From contig CAINNJ010000027.1 of NCBI GenBank assembly GCA_903851195.1, positions 1 to 38,743 of the forward strand: DNA of 38,743 nucleotides, written 5' to 3'. How positions within the stretch are numbered: the stretch's first letter is position 1; each line of letters begins with the position of its first letter. The position numbers and the translations under genes were made by a program. Shown here in pieces: positions 24,418 to 32,581 of this stretch. This DNA is from an uncultured Acidobacteriia bacterium. Lineage in GTDB: Bacteria > Acidobacteriota > Terriglobia > Bryobacterales > Bryobacteraceae. The notes beneath the pieces were generated by a model. The model did no database searches. It worked only from the letters and a program-made list of their open reading frames with translations, and was not told where the DNA came from.

Positions 24418-25388
24418 ACGATCACGCGGTGATCTGGGACGCGATCGTGATCGGGGCGGGGCCAACGGGCCTCGCTTGCGGGATTGAGCTGGGGAAGCGC
24501 GGCGTCAGAACCCTGATCATCGAGAAGGGCTGCATCGTCAATTCCATTTACAATTACCCGACTCACATGACGTTTTTCACCACTCCGGAACTGCTGGAGA
24601 TCGGTGACATCCCGATGACGAGTCTGAACGATAAGCCAACCCGCACGGAAGCGCTCAAATATTACCGGCGCGTCGCGGAATTCTACAAGCTCAATATTCA
24701 CCAGTATGAGAGCGTCGACTCGATTACCGGCTCGGATGACGATTTCACGGTTGCGACCAGTAACGGCGCTTACCAGGCACGGAAGATCGTGATCTCCACA
24801 GGCTACTACGACGTTCCGAATTTATTGAAGGTTCCGGGCGAAGAGTTACCCAAGGTGATTCACTACTACAAAGAGGCGCATCCGTTTTACAACCATGATG
24901 TGATGGTGGTTGGCGCCAAGAATTCCGCGGCGATTGTGGCTTTGGAACTCTTCTGGACGGGCGCGCGCGTGACGCTGGTGCATCGCGGAGCGGAAATTCA
25001 TCGCCATGTGAAGTACTGGATCAAACCGAATATCGAGAACCGGATCAAGAACGGCGAGATCAAGGCTTACTTCCACACGCGGCTGACGGAGATCAAGGAG
25101 AAGTCGGTGTGTCTGCAGACGCCGGAGGGACCGGTGGAAGTCGCGAACGATTTCGTGATCGCGATGACCGGTTACAGTCCGGATCTGAAGTTTCTGAACG
25201 CAACGGGGATCACTCTCGAAGCCTCGACGCAGAAGCCGCGCACGGATCCGGACACGCTGGAGAGCGAGAGGAAAGGCGTGTTTCTGGCCGGGGTAATTGT
25301 GGCGGGCATGCACACCAATGAGATCTTTATCGAGAACGGCCGCTTTCATGGGAAGCTGATCGCGGACGCGATTGCGGCAAAGCTTTAG
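24414..25388 (+). CDS. ypdA: YpdA-type bacillithiol-disulfide reductase
   Basis: A 324-aa FAD/NADPH flavoprotein. N-terminal FAD motif DAIVIGAGPTGLACGIELGK, the family-specific YNYPTHMTFFTT segment, a second dinucleotide motif MVVGAKNSAAIVALEL, and a C-terminal GVIVAGMHTNEIFIENGRFH. These match the YpdA (Bdr) family, which reduces bacillithiol disulfide; thioredoxin reductases differ by a CxxC between the FAD and NAD domains, absent here. GTG at 24414 overlaps the alaS stop in GTGA. Presence of the enzyme suggests this organism makes bacillithiol, which the window itself cannot show. Confidence 0.85.
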   Translation: MNDHAVIWDAIVIGAGPTGLACGIELGKRGVRTLIIEKGCIVNSIYNYPTHMTFFTTPELLEIGDIPMTSLNDKPTRTEALKYYRRVAEFYKLNIHQYESVDSITGSDDDFTVATSNGAYQARKIVISTGYYDVPNLLKVPGEELPKVIHYYKEAHPFYNHDVMVVGAKNSAAIVALELFWTGARVTLVHRGAEIHRHVKYWIKPNIENRIKNGEIKAYFHTRLTEIKEKSVCLQTPEGPVEVANDFVIAMTGYSPDLKFLNATGITLEASTQKPRTDPDTLESERKGVFLAGVIVAGMHTNEIFIENGRFHGKLIADAIAAKL

Positions 25389-25726
25389 TGCGCGATAATT
25401 TCGTCATGTACGCTCCTGCAGGATTTGTGAATCAGACGGAACTCCGGGACAGCGTCGATGCGGCGAAACGGCGTTTGAGCCCGGATGAGGTTGTGCGGGT
25501 CGCTTATTCCGTCGGGAACGATTCGACCGATGAGCCGGGGATATTTTTCCGGATCGTGCTTACCGATGCGGCGAGCCGCGAGGAGTGTTTAAGCGAGGTC
25601 ACCCGACGGGTCGAATCCGTCCTGATCGATTCGATCCGTCCCCTCGAGAACTGGGGACTGTTTCCCTACTTCAGCTATCGCAGCTTCTCGGAACAGAGTC
25701 CGAGAAACGATCCGGAGTGGTCGTAG
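25388..25726 (+). CDS. conserved hypothetical protein, partner of the HEPN gene
   Basis: A 112-aa protein (GTG at 25388, overlapping the ypdA stop, or ATG at 25406). Segments DSVDAAKRRLSPDEVVRVAY, then SVGNDSTDEPGIFFRIVLTD and LENWGLFPYFSYRSFSEQ suggest one alpha/beta domain. The GNDSTDEP.IFF strand vaguely resembles the active-site strand of MNT nucleotidyltransferases but lacks the GS...D.D triad. The HEPN frame begins 4 bp after its stop, so the pair has the layout of a two-gene HEPN module. I recall similar pairs in other Acidobacteria; no function is established. Confidence 0.6.
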   Translation: MRDNFVMYAPAGFVNQTELRDSVDAAKRRLSPDEVVRVAYSVGNDSTDEPGIFFRIVLTDAASREECLSEVTRRVESVLIDSIRPLENWGLFPYFSYRSFSEQSPRNDPEWS

Positions 25727-25730
25727 AGAC

Positions 25731-26212
25731 GTGTCCTATCACGACGAGCTTTTGCAGCAGGCGAAAGACCTCGTTCATAACAGGCCGAATGGGCCCACTC
25801 AGGCCGACCTTCGGCGCGGGGTTTCGTCGGCCTACTACGCCTTCTTTCACCTGTTGGTTTCGAGGCCTGCCTGAACTGGAGTCACATCAATTCGCGGCCG
25901 CTTCTGGCCAGGAAGTTTGAACACGGAATAATGAAGAGCGCATCCAACCGGTTTTCCGATTCCCGTCAAACTCCTTATGCCGGCGAAGATCCTGCCGTGG
26001 TTGCGAAACTGAGGTCCGTTGCCAAGCTGTTTGTCCAGCTCCAGGAAAAACGTCACGAAGCGGACTACAATCTTCGGGACGCATGGACCAAGACTCAATC
26101 GCTCAGGGAGATACTCGCGGCAAGTCGCGCATTCGAAATCTGGCAGGAAATCCGCACCGAGACGATCGCGCAAGACTACCTGGTCTCTCTGCTGATTCGG
26201 CCTCGGGACTGA
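25731..26212 (+). pseudogene. HEPN-domain protein gene broken by a frameshift
   Basis: From GTG at 25731 the frame reads SYHDELLQQAKDLVHNR, then QADLRRGVSSAYYAFFHLLV, the first helices of a HEPN domain (AYYAFFH is characteristic). It stops at 25872-25874. A second frame takes over at once: NWSHINSRPLLARKFEHGIM, then the second half of the domain with LFVQLQEKRHEADYNLRDAW and IAQDYLVSLLI, stopping at 26212. One base gained or lost near 25860-25873 would restore one protein of about 160 aa. HEPN proteins are often RNases of toxin-antitoxin or antiphage modules. Both halves look well preserved, so the lesion is recent, is an assembly error, or is programmed. Confidence 0.65.
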
Positions 26213-26230
26213 AAAGAAGCCGTCCGCCCT

Positions 26231-27277
26231 CTATTTCTGCTTCGGGAACAGGATCGGCAGCGCCTCTTCCGACGTGAACATGCAGCGGCCGTTGTGACCG
26301 CACAGGTGCACCTCGGTGATGGTGTGGTGCGCGCCGAACTTCTCATTCACATATTTCCCGAACGCCTCGCCGCGAGCCAGACGCGTGGGACCCTGCGCCA
26401 TGGCGGAGCAGGAACCGTCGAAGCCTCCGAGCGGCAGAATATCCAGTTCTCCGAGCAAATACACTGCGGGGCGTGAAGCCGCCTGCTTCTTCAGCTGGTC
26501 ATCGGTGGAACGGGTGGAGTAGCCGGAGCGTCCCAGCAGCCCGTAAGGCCACTTGTCGAACGTCGTGCAGTCGCGCGCGTCCCGGAATGTTCCGAACGGC
26601 GCCGGATCCCCGGCAACCGGCACGTAGCCGGGCGCCCGCGCGCTGACCGAATACGCCGGTTCACGCGGGCGGGTGCTGTCCAGATAGCCGTAGCTCGAAG
26701 GATTCGAAACCACGTAGGAAACCGGCACGCCCAGCGTTTCATGCACCTGATTCGACATCTGGTAGCGGTTTACGAACTGGCCGCCCGCGGAGTGACCGGC
26801 CACCACGATCACGGTGAGATTCGGGAAGATGGTCTTGTTGGCGAGCTTCCGGAGGATTTCGTCGGCCAGATCATACGATGTCAGCTTCGAATTGGCCGCC
26901 GAGGCACCGCCGGACCGCCAGCTGTCGCCACTACACGGCCAGTTGACCTCGTTATCCGCCAGCGTGTCGTTGCAGGAGCCGCCCTTCGAAGCGAAACGGG
27001 GCGCGACGACGATCGTATTCTCCAGCGCGCCCGCCAGAAAGGCCGAAGCGACGGCGGTGCGGAAGTAATTGTCGGCGTCCCGGCTGGCGCCGTGCACCAT
27101 GACCAGGGCGCGGGTGATGTTCTCGTTTTTGGTCTGGAGCGGGTAGGTGCGGTACACCATGGACCGGGCGGGCCCGTTACTCAGAACCACCCACTCCGTA
27201 CAGGCCTGCGTGCCGCTCACGCAGGGCGCGGCCACCGCCGCGGAACCGGACAACAGCAGAAGAAACAGGGTGCGCAT
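26231..27277 (-). CDS. secreted alpha/beta hydrolase
   Basis: A 348-aa protein with a signal peptide MRTLFLLLLSGSAAVAA. It is cysteine-rich for a cytoplasmic protein, consistent with export. Oxyanion segment LVMVHGASRDADNYF, nucleophile elbow VVAGHSAGGQFVNRY, and VYLLGELDILPLGG near the third strand where the acid often lies. A C-terminal VHLCGHNGRCMF supplies a His. The substrate is not indicated; esterase or polyhydroxyalkanoate-type activity is possible. It sits 50 bp downstream of aroA on the same strand, and convergent with the HEPN frame. Confidence 0.75.
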   Translation of the reverse strand: MRTLFLLLLSGSAAVAAPCVSGTQACTEWVVLSNGPARSMVYRTYPLQTKNENITRALVMVHGASRDADNYFRTAVASAFLAGALENTIVVAPRFASKGGSCNDTLADNEVNWPCSGDSWRSGGASAANSKLTSYDLADEILRKLANKTIFPNLTVIVVAGHSAGGQFVNRYQMSNQVHETLGVPVSYVVSNPSSYGYLDSTRPREPAYSVSARAPGYVPVAGDPAPFGTFRDARDCTTFDKWPYGLLGRSGYSTRSTDDQLKKQAASRPAVYLLGELDILPLGGFDGSCSAMAQGPTRLARGEAFGKYVNEKFGAHHTITEVHLCGHNGRCMFTSEEALPILFPKQK

Positions 27278-27327
27278 GTTCTCTGTTTTGTAGCATGCCC
27301 ACCCCGAAACGGAACGGAAAGCTATTT

Positions 27328-28617
27328 TTACGCGTTCGAGCCGGCGGCCTGGTCGAGAATATTCCAGAACTCCGGGAACGAAACCGAGGCCGCATCCGCG
27401 TTATCGATGGTGGACGGTCCGTCGCCGCGCAGCCCCGCCACCGCGAACGCCATGGCGATGCGATGGTCGCCGAACGAATCGAACGCGGCGGCGCGGAACT
27501 TCTGTTTGCCGGGAATGCGCATGCCGTCGGGCGTCACTTCGATTTCGATGCCCATGCGTTTGAAGTTATCGGCAACGGTCGCGATGCGGTCGGTCTCCTT
27601 AATGCGCAATTCCTGGGCATCGCGAATCACCAGGCCTTCTTCCGACGCCGCGCCGAGCACGGCCAACACCGGAATCTCATCGATCAGCGCCGCCGCCATG
27701 TCCTTTTCGATGACGCCGCCACGGACCGGGGCATGCTTCACCTCGATATCGCCGATCAACTCGCCGTTCACGGACTCGATCTTCAGGACTTTGATCGGCG
27801 CGCCGGCCCCCATCAGGAAGTCGAGCAGCGCGGAGCGGGTCGGATTCAGGCCGACGTTCCGGATGATCAGATGAGACTCCGGAATCAAAAGTCCTGCTAC
27901 GAGGAAGAAGGCGGCGGAAGAAAGATCGCTGGGGACGATCAGTTCGCGCCCGGTCAGGGTGGGGCGGCCCTCCAGAGTGATGACACGCTGAATCACTTTG
28001 AGATCGGCGCCGAACTCCCGCAGGGCGATCTCGGTATGGTCGCGGGAGCGAACGGGTTCGCGAACAATGGTCTGCCCTTCGGCGAAGAGACCGCCGAACA
28101 GGACGCAGGTTTTCACCTGCGCACTGGCGACCGGCAGCGTGTAGTCGATCGGGTGCAGCTCGCCACCGTGGATGGTCAGGGGAGGGAACTGGTCCTCGCG
28201 AGCCTCGAAACGCGCGCCCATTTGGGTGAGAGGCTTCATGACACGGGCCATGGGGCGGCGGGAGAGCGATTCGTCCCCGAACACACGGCTGGTGAAAGGT
28301 TGTCCGGCAAGCAGGCCGGCCATCATGCGAATGGTGGACCCGGAGTTCCCGGCGTCCAGATCGGACGACGGGGACCGCCAGCCCCTCAGGCCGCGGCCGT
28401 GAATGGTAACGGAAGTTCCTTCCTTTTCCACTTCAATGCCGAGGGATTGCACGCAGCCGAGTGTGGAATGGCAGTCGGCGCCGGTGGAATAATTCTGTAT
28501 TTTCGAGACCCCTTCGGCCAGAGAGGCGATCATTCCGTAGCGATGGGAGATGGACTTGTCCCCGGGCAAGGCTACAGAGCCCAGAAGACGCCCCGCGGGG
28601 CGGACAGTTTGTTGCAT
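27328..28617 (-). CDS. aroA: 3-phosphoshikimate 1-carboxyvinyltransferase (EPSP synthase)
   Basis: A 429-aa enzyme that joins phosphoenolpyruvate and shikimate 3-phosphate in aromatic amino acid synthesis. N-terminal LPGDKSISHRYGM, DLDAGNSGSTIRMMAGLLAG, GDESLSRRPMARVMKPLTQM, PVASAQVKT, and C-terminal SEEGLVIRDAQELRIKETDR and DSFGDHRIAMAFAVAG. The LPGDKS and RPM motifs place it with Bacillus-type (class II-like) enzymes rather than the E. coli type. The Gly matching the glyphosate-sensitivity position (GNSGST) is retained, suggesting no special tolerance; this is inference. The ATG at 28617 has AGAGG three bases upstream. It is complete at the usual length. Confidence 0.97.
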   Translation of the reverse strand: MQQTVRPAGRLLGSVALPGDKSISHRYGMIASLAEGVSKIQNYSTGADCHSTLGCVQSLGIEVEKEGTSVTIHGRGLRGWRSPSSDLDAGNSGSTIRMMAGLLAGQPFTSRVFGDESLSRRPMARVMKPLTQMGARFEAREDQFPPLTIHGGELHPIDYTLPVASAQVKTCVLFGGLFAEGQTIVREPVRSRDHTEIALREFGADLKVIQRVITLEGRPTLTGRELIVPSDLSSAAFFLVAGLLIPESHLIIRNVGLNPTRSALLDFLMGAGAPIKVLKIESVNGELIGDIEVKHAPVRGGVIEKDMAAALIDEIPVLAVLGAASEEGLVIRDAQELRIKETDRIATVADNFKRMGIEIEVTPDGMRIPGKQKFRAAAFDSFGDHRIAMAFAVAGLRGDGPSTIDNADAASVSFPEFWNILDQAAGSNA

Positions 28618-28669
28618 GAACCTCTATTGTAGAGTGCGCGAACAGCCCGTCTGCCTTCGCGGGGCGTTG

Positions 28670-28697
28670 AGTATACTAGTCCATTCGGGCCAGGCAA
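28670..28697 (-). promoter_or_regulatory. sigma-70 promoter of aroA
   Basis: Read on the minus strand: -35 TTGCCT (28692-28697), 16-bp spacer, -10 TATACT (28670-28675). The -10 is five of six to consensus and lies about 53 bp before the aroA ATG. Confidence 0.5.
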
Positions 28698-28906
28698 CCG
28701 GGCAAAACAGGGACAGCCGGAAAAGCCATCGCGGAACAAATTTTTCGCATCTGAGAAATAAACTACAGCTGAAGTGCTTTGGAAAACGATGGCGATACGA
28801 CATAATATCGGTTTGGCCGCTTTACCCCTGACAACGCATTTCAATCCGGACTTATTTGTGTCTCCATCGGAAAAACAGTATCGGAATGGGCGCAATCCGG
28901 CCGCTT

Positions 28907-28927
28907 CGCGGCGCCGTGAGCGCCGCG
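28907..28927. promoter_or_regulatory. perfect 8-bp hairpin before actA
   Basis: CGCGGCGC (28907-28914) and GCGCCGCG (28920-28927) pair perfectly around CGTGA, 20 bp before the actA start. The only GAGG near the start (28927-28930) touches the 3' arm, so folding could limit ribosome access. It could equally be a protein site or a leftover terminator. Confidence 0.4.
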
Positions 28928-28947
28928 AGGTTTGATCGCAGATCGCA

Positions 28948-29613
28948 ATGCCACAGATCTTTAAATCCAGCGCGAACTCATTTGCCAAAACCAGCGTCGT
29001 CCTGGCGGTCCTGGTGATTGGCGGAGGATTGGGTGCCGTTTACGAACTGGCCGCCGACTCCACATATGCCACCCGACAGGGTGACGCCAGGGAACAACCG
29101 ATTCCATTCAGCCATACGCATCACGTCGGGTCGATGGGAATCGAGTGCCGGTATTGTCATACGGGTGTTGAGAACTCGCAGCACGCGATGGTTCCGCCGA
29201 CAAAAACCTGTATGAACTGCCACTCGCAGATCTGGATCAACAGTTCCACTCTGGAACCGGTCCGCGAGAGCTACCGCACCAACGAATCCATCAAATGGAC
29301 GAAGGTTCACGACCTGCCGGATTTCGTTTATTTCAATCACAGCATTCACGTGAAAAAAGGCGTGGGCTGTGAAACCTGCCATGGCCGCGTCGACCGGATG
29401 CCGCTCATGTACCAGCAGTCTTCTCTCGAGATGCGCTGGTGCGTGGAATGCCACCGGGCTCCCGAAAAGTTCGTCCGCCCGCGCCAGTTCATCACCAAAA
29501 TGGGCTACGAACCGGAGATCGATGCCAAGCAATCGCAGGAAGAGTTGGGGCCGAAGCTGGTGAAGGAATACAACATTCAGAAGCTGGAGACCTGTTGGAC
29601 CTGCCACAGATAG
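28948..29613 (+). CDS. actA: ACIII pentaheme cytochrome c (ActA)
   Basis: A 221-aa membrane-anchored multiheme cytochrome that passes electrons from the Mo/FeS-like subunit of alternative complex III toward the oxidase side. One N-terminal membrane helix (SVVLAVLVIGGGLGAVYEL, about 17-35) anchors the periplasmic part. Five CxxCH heme sites are visible: CRYCH, CMNCH, CETCH, CVECH and CWTCH, the last at the C-terminus, which is the ActA count. Several further His residues could serve as distal ligands. It is the first gene of the act-sco-cox operon, and actB starts 4 bp after its stop. Confidence 0.92.
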   Translation: MPQIFKSSANSFAKTSVVLAVLVIGGGLGAVYELAADSTYATRQGDAREQPIPFSHTHHVGSMGIECRYCHTGVENSQHAMVPPTKTCMNCHSQIWINSSTLEPVRESYRTNESIKWTKVHDLPDFVYFNHSIHVKKGVGCETCHGRVDRMPLMYQQSSLEMRWCVECHRAPEKFVRPRQFITKMGYEPEIDAKQSQEELGPKLVKEYNIQKLETCWTCHR

Positions 29614-29617
29614 CGCG

Positions 29618-32578
29618 ATGAGTGAACAAAGTAATCCATTGAATCTCGAAGTCATTCAGAACCGCCTGGAGCAGGCCAAAGGGCCCACTTACTGGCGGAG
29701 CCTGGACGAACTGTTTTCGACCGATGGCTTTCGGGAATACCTGCATCGCGAATTTCCGCGGCAGGCTTCCGAGTGGATCGACGACGACGGCCGCCGCAAT
29801 TTTCTGAAGATCATGGGCGCGTCGCTCGCGCTGGCCGGACTCTCCGCCTGCACCAAGCAGCCGGAAGAGTACATCATGCCGTACGTTCAGGAACCGGAGA
29901 AGCTGGTGGCGGGTAAGCCGCTTTACTATGCGACGGCGTTTCCTGTCTCCGGCATCGCCAATCCGATCCTCGTCGAAACCCACGAATACAGGCCCACCAA
30001 GGTCGAAGGCAATCCGGAACACCCGGCCAGCATGGGTTCGGCCGACGTGCCGACGCAGGCTGCCGTCCTCGGTTTGTACGATCCCGACCGCGTGCAGACC
30101 GTCAACTATCTGGGCGAGATCCGGTCTTATACATCGTTTCTCTCCTTCTTCGTCAGCGCGCTCGAAAAGCAGAAGGCGAAGAATGGCGCGGGCATCCGGA
30201 TCCTGACGGAAACCGTCACGTCCCCGACGCTGTTCAGCCAGATGCAGGACGTCCTGAAGCTATATCCCGGGGCGAAATGGTACCAGTGGGAACCCACCGG
30301 GCATGGCCGCCGGATGGGATCTCAACTGGCGTTCGGCCAGTTCCTGAATCCTGTTTATAAGTTCGCCGAGGCGGAAGTCGTTCTTTCGATCGACTCCAAC
30401 TTCCTCGCCAACGGTCCGGGCGGCGTTCGTTACGCCCGCGACTTCGCTTCGAAGCGCACGGTTCGCGACGGCGCGATGGAGATGAGCCGGTTCTACGCCG
30501 TGGAAAGCACGCCCAGTTCCACGGGCTGCACCGCCGATCACCGCCTGGCGCTGAAGCCTTCCGAAGTTGCCGCTTTCGTTCGATCCCTGGCTGCGACACT
30601 GGCGGGCGGCGCGGGCGCGGGCACACCGTTCCAGAAAGCCCTGGTGAAGGATCTGCTTGCCGCGAAAGGCAAGTCGATCGTGATCGCGGGTGAGGACCAG
30701 TCGCCGGAAGTGCACGCGACGGTTCATTACATCAATCAGATTCTCGAAAACAACGGCAAGACGGTGATGTTCACCGCCTCGCTGGAGCAGAAGCCGGTCG
30801 ATCAATGGGCGGACCTGCAGGCGCTGGTCGGCGATCTGAAGTCCGGCCAGGTGGATCTGCTGCTGATCATGGGCGGCAATCCGGTTTACTCGGCTCCCTC
30901 GGCTCTGAATCTGCGCGGCGTCCTGCAGCAGGCGAAAGTCCGGGTCCGGCTCGGTTTGTACGACGACGAGACCTCGGAAGTTTGCCAGTGGCTGGTTCCG
31001 GAAGCCCACGCTTTCGAACAGTGGAGCGACGCTCCCGCGTACGACGGCACCGTGACCATCATGCAGCCGCTGATTTCTCCGCTCTACGGCGGCAAGTCGG
31101 CGCATGACGTTCTGGCGGCTTTCACGGAAACGCCGGAAATGTCCGGCTATCAGATTCTCCGGAACTACTGGAAATCGAAGCATACGGGCGCGGATTACGA
31201 AACGTGGTGGAAGCAGTCGATCCACAACGGGTTCGTCAAAGATTCCGCTCTGCCCACGCAGAACGTGACGGCGAAGGCCGTCGCCGCTGCCGGTGCAAGC
31301 GCCTCCGGTGGCGGCTACGAAATTTCTTTCCATTCCGACCCGTACGTGCTCGACGGGCGCTACGCCAATAACGCGTGGCTGCAGGAACTGCCCCGTCCGG
31401 TGACGCGGCTGACCTGGGACAACGCGGTTCTGCTGAGCCCCAAAACGGCTGCGGAACTGAAGGTCGAAAACGAAGATCGCGTGGAAGTCAATGCGAACGG
31501 CGCGACGGTCAAAGGCTCGGTCTGGGTGCTGCCCGGACAGCCGGATGGCTCGATCGGTCTGACGCTCGGCTTCGGCCGCCGGCGGTCCGGACGCGCGGGC
31601 AACGGCGCCGGCTTCGATGTCTACCCGCTGCGGAGTCTGGCGAATCCGTACTTCGCCACGGGGGCGAAAGTCAGTCCGATGGGCGAGAAGTTCCGCCTCG
31701 CGGCTGTCCAGCATCACTTCAATATGGAAGGGCGTGAGCCGATCAAGGTCGGCACGCTCGAAGAGTACAAGAAGGATCCCTACTTTGCGCAGAAGGAGAG
31801 CGAAACCGCTCCCAAGGGTTTGACGATCCTGCCTTCCGATTGGGAATACAAGGGTTACGCGTGGGGCATGGCGATCGACCTGACGAGTTGCAACGGCTGC
31901 AACGCGTGCGTGGTGGCCTGCCAGGCGGAAAACAACATCGCCGTGGTGGGTAAAGAGCAGGTGCTCAATACCCGCGAAATGCACTGGATCCGCATCGACC
32001 ACTACTACAGCGGCAGCGAGAACGATCCGGAGATGTTCTTCCAGCCGGTGGCGTGCGTACATTGCGAGAACGCACCCTGCGAAATCGTCTGTCCGGTAGC
32101 GGCCACGGTGCACGATGCCGAGGGTCTGAACAACATGGTTTACAACCGTTGCGTCGGAACCCGGTACTGCTCGAACAACTGCCCCTACAAAGTCCGCCGT
32201 TTTAACTTCCTTCTATATACGGACTGGGAAACGGAAAGCCTCAAGCTGCAGCGGAATCCGGACGTTTCGGTCCGCAGCCGCGGCGTGATGGAAAAGTGCT
32301 CTTACTGCGTCCAGCGGATTAACTACGCGAAGATTACGGCGGAGAAGGAAGACCGCCGGGTTCGGGATGGCGAAATCGTGCCGGCCTGCGCCGCGACCTG
32401 CCCCTCGCAGGCGATCGTCTTCGGCGATCTGAACGATCCGAAGAGCAAGGTCACGCAGGTGAAGCGCGAAAAAACAAATTACTCCCTGCTGGGGGAATTG
32501 AACACTCGCCCACGCACGACTCATCTCGCGGTCATTCGCAATCCGAATCCGGAGTTGTCGCCGAGGAAGGAGAGCTAG
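29618..32578 (+). CDS. actB: ACIII subunit B (molybdopterin-oxidoreductase-like with FeS domain)
   Basis: A 986-aa subunit uniting a molybdopterin-oxidoreductase-like domain with a C-terminal ferredoxin domain. A twin-arginine motif RRNFLKIMGASLALAGLSAC at about 59-78 directs folded export; its internal position is the usual TAT variant in ActB. The first 700 residues follow the Mo-enzyme fold, but ActB proteins characterised in this family carry no Mo cofactor. The FeS part has clusters in SCNGCNACVVACQ, CVHCENAPCEIVCP, CVGTRYCSNNCPY and SYCVQRI...CAATCP, enough for the 4Fe-4S/3Fe-4S set. It receives quinol electrons and hands them to ActA. Confidence 0.95.
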   Translation: MSEQSNPLNLEVIQNRLEQAKGPTYWRSLDELFSTDGFREYLHREFPRQASEWIDDDGRRNFLKIMGASLALAGLSACTKQPEEYIMPYVQEPEKLVAGKPLYYATAFPVSGIANPILVETHEYRPTKVEGNPEHPASMGSADVPTQAAVLGLYDPDRVQTVNYLGEIRSYTSFLSFFVSALEKQKAKNGAGIRILTETVTSPTLFSQMQDVLKLYPGAKWYQWEPTGHGRRMGSQLAFGQFLNPVYKFAEAEVVLSIDSNFLANGPGGVRYARDFASKRTVRDGAMEMSRFYAVESTPSSTGCTADHRLALKPSEVAAFVRSLAATLAGGAGAGTPFQKALVKDLLAAKGKSIVIAGEDQSPEVHATVHYINQILENNGKTVMFTASLEQKPVDQWADLQALVGDLKSGQVDLLLIMGGNPVYSAPSALNLRGVLQQAKVRVRLGLYDDETSEVCQWLVPEAHAFEQWSDAPAYDGTVTIMQPLISPLYGGKSAHDVLAAFTETPEMSGYQILRNYWKSKHTGADYETWWKQSIHNGFVKDSALPTQNVTAKAVAAAGASASGGGYEISFHSDPYVLDGRYANNAWLQELPRPVTRLTWDNAVLLSPKTAAELKVENEDRVEVNANGATVKGSVWVLPGQPDGSIGLTLGFGRRRSGRAGNGAGFDVYPLRSLANPYFATGAKVSPMGEKFRLAAVQHHFNMEGREPIKVGTLEEYKKDPYFAQKESETAPKGLTILPSDWEYKGYAWGMAIDLTSCNGCNACVVACQAENNIAVVGKEQVLNTREMHWIRIDHYYSGSENDPEMFFQPVACVHCENAPCEIVCPVAATVHDAEGLNNMVYNRCVGTRYCSNNCPYKVRRFNFLLYTDWETESLKLQRNPDVSVRSRGVMEKCSYCVQRINYAKITAEKEDRRVRDGEIVPACAATCPSQAIVFGDLNDPKSKVTQVKREKTNYSLLGELNTRPRTTHLAVIRNPNPELSPRKES

Positions 32579-32581
32579 CCG

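Larger units (their letters stand above)
28618..28947. other. 330-bp divergent intergenic region
   Basis: The gap between aroA (-) and the respiratory operon (+). It holds the aroA promoter at 28670-28697 and a strong hairpin at 28907-28927. An AT-rich stretch around 28735-28810 is the likely place for the act promoter, but no hexamer pair stands out. No RNA gene is recognised. Confidence 0.6.

Noticed and set aside
21853-24465. Long minus-strand open frame of 870 codons
   Set aside because: It is antisense to alaS and arises from high-GC codon use; composition is arginine- and histidine-rich without motifs.
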